From contig JALVRJ010000126.1 in assembly GCA_027031305.1 (NCBI GenBank), positions 1 to 5,846 on the forward strand: a DNA stretch of 5,846 nt, given 5' to 3'. This stretch comes from Hyphomicrobiales bacterium (lineage in GTDB: Bacteria; Pseudomonadota; Alphaproteobacteria; Rhizobiales; Aestuariivirgaceae). Below are positions 1 to 5,846 of this stretch, piece after piece. The notes below the pieces were generated by a model, which saw only the letters and a program-made list of their open reading frames with translations, searched no databases and was not told where the DNA came from. The position numbers and the translations under genes were made by a program. Within the stretch, counting starts at the first letter, position 1, and every line of letters begins with the position of its first letter.

Positions 1-973
1 GGCCCAGCTGGATGAGCATGGCGTTGACCATCACGAAATCGCCCACCGTCAGCCTGCCCGCCTGCACGTCCAGCGCCGCCATGATCATCACGATGGTCAG
101 CCCGGCGGTGAAGATGGCCGCCTGCCCGGCATTCAGAAAGGCCAGGGACTTGGAGGTCTTGATGGCCATTTCCTCGTATTTCGCCATGGCCGCGTCATGG
201 CGGCGCGCCTCGTGCTCCTCGTTGGTGAAATATTTCACCGTTTCGTAATTCAGCAGGCTGTCGATGGCATGGCCCGAAGCCTCGTTGTCCGCAGCGTTCA
301 TCTGCCGGCGCACCTGCGTGCGCCACTCCGTCACCGTCCAGGTGAAGGCGACATAGGCGACGATGGTCAGCGCCACCACCAGCGAGTAAAGCCAGCCAAA
401 ACGCGTGAAGATGATGGCCAGCACCAGCAGCATCTCTATGGCGGTGGGGATGGAGTTGAACAGCGAGAATCGCAGGATCACCTCGATGCCCTTGGTGCCG
501 CGCTCGACGATGCGCGCCAGCGCCCCGGTGCGCCGTTGCAGGTGATAGCGCAACGACAGCGCGTGCAGGTGGCGGAAGGCCGTATCGGCCAGCGAGCGCA
601 CCGCCGCCTGCCCCACCTCGGCGAAGAACCAGTCGCGCAATTGCGCGAAGGCAACCATCAGCACCCGGCCCACACCATAGGCCACGACCAGGAACACCGG
701 CACTGCGGCGAATTGCAGGGCCGGCGCGTTGGGCAGGCCGGAGAGGGCGTCCACCGCATACTTGTAGGCGAAGGGCACCAGCACGGTGACGATCTTGGCC
801 ATGATCAACGAGGCCATGGCCAGCACCACGCGTACCCGCTGCTCGGGACGATCCTTCGGCCATAGATAGCGGAACAGGCGGCGCAAGGTGGCCCATGCAC
901 CCAGTGGCCTCGCCTCCTCGCCCAGGGCGTTCAGGTCTTCCGGCAAGGCGGTGGATGACAATCGTCCCGGCAT
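1..973 (-). CDS. Atm1/HMT1-type ABC exporter, N-terminal membrane domain (partial at left edge)
   Basis: The minus-strand frame from an ATG at 973 stays open to the window edge and gives 324 residues. This is the transmembrane half of a half-size ABC exporter; the ATP-binding domain would lie beyond position 1. A soluble N-terminus is followed by hydrophobic stretches at about residues 47-70, 91-112, 179-212 (two helices) and 285-301. Two stretches are characteristic of the Atm1/HMT1/ABCB7 subfamily: RTGALARIVERGTKGIE (about 148-164) and LNYETVKYFTNEEHE (241-255). Family members sit in the inner membrane and export glutathione-linked sulfur or metal species; the substrate here is inferred only. 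The start is well constrained: it is the only ATG before an in-frame stop at about 1004-1006, and GGAG lies 4 nt upstream, a slightly short spacing. It lies 176 nt downstream of the LysM gene on the same strand, so co-transcription is possible. Subfamily confidence is high; the gene is incomplete. Confidence 0.93.
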   Translation of the reverse strand, partial: MPGRLSSTALPEDLNALGEEARPLGAWATLRRLFRYLWPKDRPEQRVRVVLAMASLIMAKIVTVLVPFAYKYAVDALSGLPNAPALQFAAVPVFLVVAYGVGRVLMVAFAQLRDWFFAEVGQAAVRSLADTAFRHLHALSLRYHLQRRTGALARIVERGTKGIEVILRFSLFNSIPTAIEMLLVLAIIFTRFGWLYSLVVALTIVAYVAFTWTVTEWRTQVRRQMNAADNEASGHAIDSLLNYETVKYFTNEEHEARRHDAAMAKYEEMAIKTSKSLAFLNAGQAAIFTAGLTIVMIMAALDVQAGRLTVGDFVMVNAMLIQLG

Positions 974-1029
974 GATGCTCCATGATCGCGGCCGCGCCCA
1001 CGCTCACCGGCAACCGTGGCCGATGGCAT

Positions 1030-1071
1030 CGCGCGGCATTGCCCGCCCCGGCTATAGGACATTGCCGCGCG
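1030..1071. repeat. 9-bp perfect inverted repeat upstream of the ABC exporter
   Basis: On the plus strand, CGCGCGGCA (1030-1038) and TGCCGCGCG (1063-1071) are exact reverse complements separated by 24 nt. The arms are very GC-rich, so in RNA they could form a stable stem with a large loop; in DNA they could be a split operator. There is no T-tract after either arm, so it is not a standard intrinsic terminator. It lies 57-98 nt upstream of the exporter start. The symmetry is read directly; any function is inferred, and GC-rich DNA produces some such repeats by chance. Confidence 0.45.
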
Positions 1072-1107
1072 GCTTTCCACCGCGCCAGCCGGCATGTGCA
1101 TCCGCAC

Positions 1108-1126
1108 GGCGGGAATAAAGCCCGCC
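1108..1126 (-). terminator. GC-rich hairpin just after the LysM gene (terminator-like, no U-tract)
   Basis: GGCGGG (1108-1113) and CCCGCC (1121-1126) form a perfect 6-bp stem with a 7-nt A/T-rich loop. It lies 24-42 nt past the LysM stop codon on that gene's strand, the expected place for a terminator or a 3'-end stabilising hairpin. The minus-strand transcript continues with GTGCGG after the stem and has no run of U, so intrinsic termination would be weak. It may protect the 3' end or only partly reduce read-through into the exporter. Confidence 0.3.
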
Positions 1127-1149
1127 CCGGCCCATGCTCGGCCAATGGC

Positions 1150-3012
1150 TCATTGCTCCGCTTCCGGCGCCTTTTCCAGCTCTTCGGGCGACAGTGGCGC
1201 GCGCCGGCGCGGATTGATGACGAGCTTCTTCGGCGGCAGGCCCGGCGCCTTGAACACCTGCCCCGGATAGATCAGGTCCGGGTCGCGGATCTGTTCGCGG
1301 TTGGCCTCGTAGATGGTGGTATAGCGCACGCCCCTGCCGTAAAGCACCCGCGCTATGTTCCACAGGTTGTTGCCCGGCTGCACCACCACCAGGCCAGCGC
1401 CCGCTTGCTTGCCGGCCTCCCCGGCCGTCCGAGCCGCAGCGGCTGGCTCGGCGGCACTTTCCTTCTTCCCGAAAGGTTCTTCGGCCGCCGCCCCGGTGCC
1501 GCCCCGCTCCTCCGCCTTCCCAGGTGCCGCGCCAGCCGCCACCCGAGCTTCCATCGCCGCCGTTCTCTCCTCTTCCGGTCGCGTTTCCGGCTCCTTGGCC
1601 GCGGCCTCGCTCTCCAGCTTGTCAAGCAATTCCCTGTCGCCGGCCGAGGCGCGGGCCTCGGCCACCTCGCGCACGCTGGCGCGCACGAACGGCAGCTCGA
1701 TGCGCTCCACCACGCCACCGTTCTCCGTCAGCCGGTCGATGCGCAGGCTGTGCTTGCCCGGCGGAATTTCCGCCTCGCCCTTCCATGTCCAGGAACCATC
1801 CTCTCCCACCCGCACATCGGCCAGGCGCCGGTTGTTCACGTAGATGCGCAACACCGCGCCGGGCGCGCCACGACCGGAGAAGAAAATCCGCCCTTCCTCG
1901 TCATAGTCCACCTGCTTGAGCGCCAGTGCCACCTTCGGCGCGGCGGGCTCGTTCGCCTCCGCGTCAGCGGGCCGCGCCCCCGCGGGGCTGACTTCGGCTC
2001 CCGCCGCCGCCTTTCCCTCTTCTGGCGTCGCCTCATCTCCACGCTTCGCCTTGGCGACACTTTTCTTTGTCCCGGCCTCGCCCGCCCTGGCCGCCTCAGC
2101 GGTTTTGGCGGCGGCTTCCACGGCGGCCTTCGCGCCTTCGGATTCCGGCTTCGACGCGGTGTTCCGCCGCTCATCCGGCGCCGCCCGCTGCGGCGTCTCC
2201 ATCCGCGCCAGCCTCGGCGCCTCGGGCTTCTGCAACACCCTCGTCGGCTCCTCGGGGCTGGCCAGCAGCACCAGCGGCGAGCCGCCCTTGCGCGCCGGGT
2301 CCATACTGACGGTCAGGGTCTGCGGCGAGGTGATGACCGCCCCCGCGCTTCCGCGCGTCCGCAGGGTCAGCTGGTGCGAACCGGTGAATACCGACCGCGA
2401 CGGCGAAAAGGCCCATTCGCCCCGATCGTCCGCGTCCACCGTGGCCAGCACGCGGTCATCCAGCACGATCTCCACCTTCGCTCCCGGCGCCGCCCGCCCG
2501 GCCATCACCATCATGCCATCCGGCTCCACCCGCACCACGTCGAACGTGGGCGGCACCGGGGCTTGCGCTCCTGCCTTGGCATCCCCGGGCTGGCCGTTGA
2601 TCTTGCCCGCCTGCCCTCCTTCGGCCTTCGCGGAACTCCCCGCCCTGGCGCGCGTCGTGGCTGAAGGCTCTTTTTTCTCGCCGAGGTTCGTCGCCTCGGT
2701 GGCCCGTTCAGCATCCCGCCCGTCCGTGCTCTCCGCTGGCCCTTCAGCGGTTTTCACTTTCGGCGGCTTCGCCTCTTCGTCTCTCGCCGCCGGCGTCGAA
2801 GCCGCCGGAGCTTTTTTCTCCTCGCCCGCTTCCTTCGTGGCGGCCGCTCGTTGTTGCGGCGGCTCCTTCTCGCGCGCCTCCCCGGACCGCGCCATGTCCG
2901 CCACCAGCTTCGCCGGTGGCGGCTCGGTGGTCAGCTTTTCCCGGCCGAAGTAGAACGCCAGCGCCAGTGCGGCAAACAGTGAAGCTCCGATTGTCAGGGC
3001 CAGGCGGTTCAT
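1150..3012 (-). CDS. LysM-domain envelope protein with N-terminal membrane segment and two Ig-like repeats
   Basis: The product has 620 residues. A hydrophobic N-terminal segment (about 4-22) is either a signal-anchor or a signal peptide; ALA at 17-19 could be a cleavage site. A Pro/Glu/Lys/Ala-rich linker runs to about 155. Two related beta-rich domains follow, at about 157-235 and 361-443. They share the pattern G-R-x-A-P-G-A, then R-x-L-A-x-V, G-x-W and G-x-H-x-L. Charged Ala/Glu-rich stretches lie between and after them. A LysM domain occupies about 541-591 ([18 protein letters not shown], then [17 protein letters not shown]), followed by a basic and acidic tail. LysM domains bind peptidoglycan N-acetylglucosamine, so a periplasmic structural or wall-linking role is inferred. 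ATG 3012 was chosen because GGGAGGGAG lies 6 nt upstream and the membrane segment follows at once; the open frame continues far upstream only by chance over the LOG gene. An in-frame ATG at 3033 is less likely because it would place that RBS inside the gene. The specific function is unknown. Confidence 0.9.
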   Translation of the reverse strand: MNRLALTIGASLFAALALAFYFGREKLTTEPPPAKLVADMARSGEAREKEPPQQRAAATKEAGEEKKAPAASTPAARDEEAKPPKVKTAEGPAESTDGRDAERATEATNLGEKKEPSATTRARAGSSAKAEGGQAGKINGQPGDAKAGAQAPVPPTFDVVRVEPDGMMVMAGRAAPGAKVEIVLDDRVLATVDADDRGEWAFSPSRSVFTGSHQLTLRTRGSAGAVITSPQTLTVSMDPARKGGSPLVLLASPEEPTRVLQKPEAPRLARMETPQRAAPDERRNTASKPESEGAKAAVEAAAKTAEAARAGEAGTKKSVAKAKRGDEATPEEGKAAAGAEVSPAGARPADAEANEPAAPKVALALKQVDYDEEGRIFFSGRGAPGAVLRIYVNNRRLADVRVGEDGSWTWKGEAEIPPGKHSLRIDRLTENGGVVERIELPFVRASVREVAEARASAGDRELLDKLESEAAAKEPETRPEEERTAAMEARVAAGAAPGKAEERGGTGAAAEEPFGKKESAAEPAAAARTAGEAGKQAGAGLVVVQPGNNLWNIARVLYGRGVRYTTIYEANREQIRDPDLIYPGQVFKAPGLPPKKLVINPRRRAPLSPEELEKAPEAEQ

Positions 3013-3018
3013 CAGGTT

Positions 3019-3027
3019 CTCCCTCCC
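3019..3027 (-). promoter_or_regulatory. Strong ribosome binding site fixing the LysM start
   Basis: On the minus strand a purine run reading GGGAGGGAG ends 6 nt before ATG 3012. It is the strongest Shine-Dalgarno match in the window and decides between ATG 3012 and the in-frame ATG 21 nt upstream at 3033, which would enclose it. Confidence 0.7.
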
Positions 3028-3040
3028 AAACATCTCGCAC

Positions 3041-3056
3041 GCGGACACCGGTCCGC
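3041..3056 (-). promoter_or_regulatory. Perfect hairpin in the LysM gene leader
   Basis: GCGGAC (3041-3046), a 4-nt loop ACCG, and GTCCGC (3051-3056) make a perfect 6-bp stem with a tetraloop. On the minus strand it would lie 29-44 nt upstream of the LysM start, ahead of the Shine-Dalgarno sequence GGGAGGGAG, if transcription begins upstream of it. It could be a leader stem-loop or a dyad operator. Only the symmetry is observed. Confidence 0.35.
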
Positions 3057-3192
3057 CCGCACCCCCGGTCTTCTCTCTGTCTTTTTGCCCCGTTCGCACC
3101 AGCGGCGCAAGCCACATGATGCCCCCTCCGAGCTCACGCGCTCCATGCGCGCTCTTGCCGAATCGACGGCTTTTGTGCTCATTGGTGCCACC

Positions 3193-3798
3193 ATGAACGA
3201 ACCAAAGAGAAAACTCTGCGTCTATTGCGGCTCCAGCAGTGGCGAAAACCCCGCCTATGCCGAGGCCGCGCGCACGCTTGGCCGCCTGCTGGCCGAGAAC
3301 GACATCGGCCTGGTCTATGGCGGCGGTTCGCTGGGGCTGATGGGCGAGGTGGCCCGCGCCTGCCTTTCCGCCGGTGGATACGTCATCGGCGTCATCCCCG
3401 AATTCCTCATGCGCAAGGAAATCCTGCTGGAAAACACCCACGAGCTGGTGGTGACGGCCAACATGCACCAGCGCAAGCAGACCATGTTCGAGAAATCGGA
3501 CGGCTTCTGCGCCCTGCCCGGTGGCATCGGCACGCTGGAGGAACTGGTGGAAATGGCCACCTGGCTGCAACTGGGCCAGCACGTGAAGCCCATCATCCTC
3601 GCCAACATCGAGGGTTACTGGAACCCCCTGCTGGAACTCTTCGAACACATGAAGCAAGAAGGCTTCTTCCGCTCCAGCACGGAGGTGAAGCTGGACCACG
3701 TGGAAAACATCGAGCAGGTCGTCCCCCTGTTCGAAAAGCGCCTGAAGATAAAGCGTTCCCCGCTGTGGACGCCCGATGAGCTGGAACGGCGCATGTAA
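3193..3798 (+). CDS. LOG-family (TIGR00730) nucleoside 5'-monophosphate phosphoribohydrolase
   Basis: The product has 201 residues, matching the usual size of short bacterial LOG proteins, which are cytosolic Rossmann-like enzymes often mis-annotated as lysine decarboxylases. The N-terminus CVYCGSSSG (9-17) and the glycine-rich [10 protein letters not shown] (42-51) are typical nucleotide-phosphate-binding segments. The signature PGGxGTxxE is present as PGGIGTLEE (109-117). Arg94 in MHQRKQTM and Glu117 correspond to the family's catalytic Arg/Glu pair. Characterised members hydrolyse cytokinin riboside 5'-monophosphate or AMP to the free base plus ribose 5-phosphate; the substrate here cannot be told from sequence. 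ATG 3193 was chosen because homology begins a few residues later. In-frame ATG 3145 and TTG 3085 would add residues without family character, though no strong Shine-Dalgarno precedes any of the three. psd starts 35 nt downstream, so the two are probably co-transcribed. Confidence 0.93.
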   Translation: MNEPKRKLCVYCGSSSGENPAYAEAARTLGRLLAENDIGLVYGGGSLGLMGEVARACLSAGGYVIGVIPEFLMRKEILLENTHELVVTANMHQRKQTMFEKSDGFCALPGGIGTLEELVEMATWLQLGQHVKPIILANIEGYWNPLLELFEHMKQEGFFRSSTEVKLDHVENIEQVVPLFEKRLKIKRSPLWTPDELERRM

Positions 3799-3833
3799 CC
3801 CTCGCGCCTGGCCCTCGACAACGGAAAGCGATC

Positions 3834-4544
3834 ATGGACGACCTCTTGGATACCATCGGGAAGACACTCGTGCCGGTGCACCGCGAGGGCTGGCGCTTCA
3901 TCGCCATGGCCCTTGGCGCGGCGCTTGTCTCCTTCTGGCTGCTGCCGGATTTCATCGGCTGGCTGTTCGTCGTGCTGGCCGCCTGGGTCGCCTACTTCTT
4001 CCGCGACCCGAAGCGCACCACGCCGCTGCGCGAAGGCCTGGTCATCGCGCCGGCCGACGGCGTGGTGTCGTCGGTGCGCATCGCGCCGCCGCCGCGCGAA
4101 CTGGCGCTGGGCTCGGAGGAGGAGCGCGTGTGCGTGTCCATTTTCATGAATGTCTTCGACGTCCACGTGAACCGCGCGCCGGTGGACGGACGCATCACCA
4201 CCATCGCCTACATTCCCGGCAAGTTCATCAACGCCGAACTCGACAAGGCCAGCGAGCACAACGAGCGCCAGGCCTTTTCCATCGAGATGAATGATAAGCG
4301 CATGATCGGCGTCGTGCAGATCGCCGGCCTCGTGGCCCGCCGCATTGTTCGCTTCGTACAGGAAGGCGACGAGGTGAAGGCAGGCCAGCGCATCGGGCTC
4401 ATCCGCTTCGGCTCACGCGTGGATGTCTGGCTGCCACCCGGCGTTCAGGCCACCGCGCTGGTGGGCCAGCGAGCGGTGGCCGGCGAAACGATCATCGCCG
4501 ACATGAAATGTGAATTACCTCCGCCGAAGGCGCGCCGAGACTGA
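3834..4544 (+). CDS. psd: Phosphatidylserine decarboxylase proenzyme (short form)
   Basis: The 236-residue product decarboxylates phosphatidylserine to phosphatidylethanolamine at the inner membrane. It is the short class typical of alphaproteobacteria and many other bacteria. A hydrophobic region at about 22-56 probably forms one or two membrane helices, followed by FFRDPKR (55-61). PADG (73-76) supplies the conserved Asp75, and FDVHVNR (108-114) supplies His111. RFGSRVDVWLP (191-201) contains the Gly193-Ser194 bond where family members self-cleave, turning the serine into the pyruvoyl cofactor and yielding beta and alpha chains. Asp, His and Ser all appear intact, so the enzyme is predicted to be active. 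GGAAAG (3823-3828) lies 5 nt before ATG 3834. The substrate-making pssA follows 157 nt downstream. The C-terminal tail after about residue 226 is short, basic and proline-containing. Confidence 0.96.
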   Translation: MDDLLDTIGKTLVPVHREGWRFIAMALGAALVSFWLLPDFIGWLFVVLAAWVAYFFRDPKRTTPLREGLVIAPADGVVSSVRIAPPPRELALGSEEERVCVSIFMNVFDVHVNRAPVDGRITTIAYIPGKFINAELDKASEHNERQAFSIEMNDKRMIGVVQIAGLVARRIVRFVQEGDEVKAGQRIGLIRFGSRVDVWLPPGVQATALVGQRAVAGETIIADMKCELPPPKARRD

Positions 4545-4574
4545 CCCCCCTTCGGCACGTTCCCGGCACACCGC

Positions 4575-4600
4575 AAAAAAGCGCTGTCCCATTCTTTTTT
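4575..4600. repeat. A-tract/T-tract inverted repeat between psd and pssA
   Basis: AAAAAAG (4575-4581) and CTTTTTT (4594-4600) are exact reverse complements around a 12-nt spacer, with CGC on each outer side. They are the two most A/T-rich runs in this otherwise GC-rich gap. The stem is nearly all A-U, so it would be a poor terminator. Bent DNA, a weak pause site or chance are all possible. Confidence 0.35.
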
Positions 4601-4621
4601 CGCCGCCTTCCGCTTCGGGCA

Positions 4622-4650
4622 TTGGCGAGAACGCCCCTGACTGGTAGGCT
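4622..4650 (+). promoter_or_regulatory. Possible weak internal promoter for pssA
   Basis: TTGGCG (4622-4627) and TAGGCT (4645-4650) are separated by exactly 17 nt, a plausible -35/-10 pair with partial matches to the sigma70 consensus. Transcription would start near 4657 and leave a leader of about 45 nt before ATG 4702. The 157-nt psd-pssA gap is long enough for an internal promoter. The match is weak and comparable pairs arise by chance. Confidence 0.22.
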
Positions 4651-4701
4651 GCAAGCACCGCTTCAGGCCTTGGCCAGCGGGCAGGTCCAGGGATTCCAGC
4701 G

Positions 4702-5568
4702 ATGATGAAACACGCTCCGGAAGACGATTTCGGCCATCACCGCACCGTTGCACGTGGAAACGGGTATTCCCGCCGCCGCCGGCGGCTGCGCATGATTCCC
4801 TTGCGCTTCCTGCTGCCGAACCTCGTCACTCTGCTGGCCGTGTGTGCGGGCGTTACCGCCATTCGGCTGGGCATCGACGGCCGTTACCAGCTTGCCGTCG
4901 GCGCCGTCATCCTCGCCGCCTTGCTCGACGGCATCGACGGCCGCCTGGCGCGGCTGCTGAAGGGCACATCGCGCTTCGGCGCGGAGCTGGACTCGCTGGC
5001 CGATTTCGTCAATTTCGGCGTCGTGCCGGCCATGCTCGTCTACCTGTGGTCGCTGCACGCCCTGGGCAACCTCGGCTGGGTGGTCGCGCTGGCGCTGGTC
5101 ATCGCCTGCGCGCTCAGGCTCGCGCGCTTCAACGTGATGCTGGACGACGAGGACAAGCCGGACTGGCACAAGGCCTTCTTCGTCGGCATCCCGGCGCCCG
5201 CCGGCGCATTGCTGGCCATTTCACCCATGTTCCTGTCGTTTCTCGGCGTGGTCGAAAGCGGCGCCTACATCGCGCCCGGAGTTCTGGTGTGGGTGGCGCT
5301 GGTGGCCGTGGGCATGATCTCGCGCCTGCCCACCTTCTCCGGCAAGGATATCGCCGGGCGCATCCCGCGTGAATGGGTGTTGCCCTTGCTGGCCGGGCTG
5401 GTGCTGTCCTTCGTGCTTCTCATCGCCTTTCCCTGGCACATGATGCTGCTGGCGGTGCTGGCCTACGTCGCCTCCCTGCCCTACGCATGGAAGAGCTGGC
5501 GCAAGCACGCCGCGCGCGAAGCGGAGATGGAGGAAGCGAGCATGGGCGGGGAGGCCCCGGCCCCGTGA
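4702..5568 (+). CDS. pssA: CDP-diacylglycerol-serine O-phosphatidyltransferase
   Basis: This 288-residue integral membrane enzyme joins CDP-diacylglycerol and L-serine to make phosphatidylserine, the substrate of the upstream psd product. The CDP-alcohol phosphotransferase signature DxxDGxxARx(8)GxxxDxxxD is complete: Asp76, Asp79, Gly80, Ala83, Arg84, Gly93, Asp97 and Asp101. These acidic residues bind metal and form the active site in the family. An arginine-rich N-terminal extension (RRRRR at 24-28) precedes the first helix (about 32-55). Further hydrophobic segments lie at about 62-76, 104-120, 124-140, 160-183, 189-207, 225-243 and 246-262. The C-terminus is charged and Glu-rich. ATG 4702 has AGGGA (4689-4693) 8 nt upstream; the adjacent ATG 4705 is an alternative, and ATG 4792 would lose the basic extension. 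Its stop codon overlaps the start of xseA. Confidence 0.95.
   Translation: MMKHAPEDDFGHHRTVARGNGYSRRRRRLRMIPLRFLLPNLVTLLAVCAGVTAIRLGIDGRYQLAVGAVILAALLDGIDGRLARLLKGTSRFGAELDSLADFVNFGVVPAMLVYLWSLHALGNLGWVVALALVIACALRLARFNVMLDDEDKPDWHKAFFVGIPAPAGALLAISPMFLSFLGVVESGAYIAPGVLVWVALVAVGMISRLPTFSGKDIAGRIPREWVLPLLAGLVLSFVLLIAFPWHMMLLAVLAYVASLPYAWKSWRKHAAREAEMEEASMGGEAPAP
5565..5568 (+). promoter_or_regulatory. GTGA start/stop overlap coupling pssA to xseA
   Basis: The four bases GTGA hold the xseA GTG start (5565-5567) and the pssA TGA stop (5566-5568). A Shine-Dalgarno GGGGAGG at 5548-5554 sits inside the last codons of pssA. Ribosomes ending pssA could restart on xseA. Confidence 0.7.
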
Positions 5569-5846
5569 GCGGCGACAACCCCGGCATCCGCATCGACCCC
5601 CTCACCGGCGAGATACTGGAAGACGGCGCGCCCGCCGCCGCGCCCGCTCCCAACGTCATCGAATATTCCGTTTCCGAAATCTCCACCGCCATTCGGCGCA
5701 CCATGGAGGACACCTTCGGCTTCGTGCGGGTGCGCGGCGAGGTGGGGCGGGTGTCGCGCCCGGCCTCGGGGCATGTCTATCTGGATCTTAAGGACGAGAA
5801 GGCGGTGCTGGCGGCGGTCATCTGGCGCGGCACCGTGCGGCGGCTG
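5565..5846 (+). CDS. xseA: Exodeoxyribonuclease VII large subunit, N-terminal part (partial at right edge)
   Basis: From a GTG start at 5565 the frame is open for 94 codons to the window edge. After a variable leader rich in Pro and Ala (1-30), [20 protein letters not shown] (about 30-49) and [20 protein letters not shown] (51-70) match the start of XseA and its OB-fold. That fold binds single-stranded [22 protein letters not shown] follows. With XseB, the enzyme degrades single-stranded DNA to oligonucleotides in the cytoplasm. GTG was chosen because GGGGAGG (5548-5554) lies 10 nt upstream and the frame has no suitable nearby upstream start. GTG overlaps the pssA TGA as GTGA (5565-5568), a layout typical of translational coupling. 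The catalytic core and coiled-coil C-terminus lie outside the window. Confidence 0.92.
   Translation, partial: MSGDNPGIRIDPLTGEILEDGAPAAAPAPNVIEYSVSEISTAIRRTMEDTFGFVRVRGEVGRVSRPASGHVYLDLKDEKAVLAAVIWRGTVRRL

Larger units (their letters stand above)
974..1149 (-). other. Intergenic gap between LysM gene and ABC exporter
   Basis: This 176-nt non-coding gap separates two minus-strand genes. It contains two inverted repeats, annotated separately, and no convincing ORF. Minus-strand CCTATAG at about 1053-1059 resembles a -10 element, but I found no good -35 at the right distance, so I do not call a promoter. The gap could end or attenuate transcription from the LysM gene, or carry a secondary start for the exporter. 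Confidence 0.5.
3013..3192. promoter_or_regulatory. Divergent promoter region between LysM and LOG genes
   Basis: These 180 nt separate two divergently transcribed genes, so promoters for both arms should be here, judging from layout alone. I see no strong sigma70-like pair. The best plus-strand candidate is TTGCCG (3155-3160), 17 nt, then CTCATT (3178-3183), which would leave almost no leader before ATG 3193. On the minus strand TTGCGC followed after 17 nt by CAAAAA is equally weak. A short hairpin at 3041-3056 is annotated separately. Confidence 0.5.

Noticed and set aside
195..1145. 316-residue minus-strand frame and 222-residue plus-strand frame over the ABC exporter
   Set aside because: They are out of frame with the exporter, which has clear Atm1-family motifs. 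Their compositions (Arg/Ala/Gly or His/Gln/Arg rich) are typical of shadow frames.
982..2664. 560-residue plus-strand open frame opposite the LysM gene, and a similar one at 1916-2953
   Set aside because: They are antisense to a gene with clear domains, have a low-complexity Arg/Pro/Ser/Ala composition and no recognisable motif. Long antisense frames are common in GC-rich DNA.
3013..3699. Upstream extension of the LysM reading frame across the LOG gene
   Set aside because: The extra residues are antisense to the well-supported LOG enzyme. A strong Shine-Dalgarno and membrane segment mark the start at 3012.
3615..4259. Minus-strand frames over psd and pssA (3615-4259, 4663-5169, 5221-5508)
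   Set aside because: They are antisense to intact conserved enzymes, and their His/Gln/Asp/Gly-rich products have no family character.
4575..4600. Intrinsic terminator between psd and pssA
   Set aside because: The stem is almost all A-U and there is no GC-rich stem immediately before the T-run, so it does not fit an intrinsic terminator.
1..5846. Mobile element, CRISPR array, phage, toxin-antitoxin or defence system
   Set aside because: I found no transposase or integrase, no spaced direct repeats, no small paired ORFs and no defence-domain motifs. All main genes are recognisable housekeeping or envelope genes with uniform composition.

Overview
This is a GC-rich, gene-dense window of ordinary bacterial chromosome. 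It most likely comes from an alphaproteobacterium. The clues are strong C/G third-position preference, an Atm1/HMT1-type ABC exporter, a short (type II) phosphatidylserine decarboxylase followed by an integral-membrane PssA, and an XseA N-terminus of alphaproteobacterial style. The taxon is inferred from protein character and was not checked against a database. I see no mobile elements, CRISPR arrays, tRNA/rRNA genes or signs of recent transfer.

The minus-strand arm (1-3012) reads away from the centre. It holds a 620-residue LysM cell-envelope protein (3012..1150) and then the N-terminal 324 residues of an Atm1-type ABC transporter (973..1, running off the left edge). The 176-nt gap between them holds two inverted repeats. 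The plus-strand arm (3193-5846) holds a LOG-family nucleoside-monophosphate phosphoribohydrolase (3193..3798), phosphatidylserine decarboxylase psd (3834..4544), CDP-diacylglycerol-serine phosphatidyltransferase pssA (4702..5568), and the start of the exonuclease VII large subunit xseA (5565 to the right edge). The arms diverge from a 180-nt region (3013-3192) that must carry the promoters for both.

PssA and Psd catalyse consecutive steps: CDP-diacylglycerol plus serine gives phosphatidylserine, which is decarboxylated to phosphatidylethanolamine. Their adjacency is a phospholipid-synthesis module. xseA overlaps the pssA stop codon by 4 nt (GTGA), which suggests translational coupling. LOG lies 35 nt upstream of psd and is probably co-transcribed with it. 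The LysM protein has an N-terminal membrane segment, Ala/Glu/Lys/Pro-rich linkers and two related beta-rich repeats, and looks like an envelope protein that reaches peptidoglycan.

I did not find a convincing undescribed system. The most curious items are the repeated-domain LysM protein and the symmetric DNA elements in the non-coding gaps.
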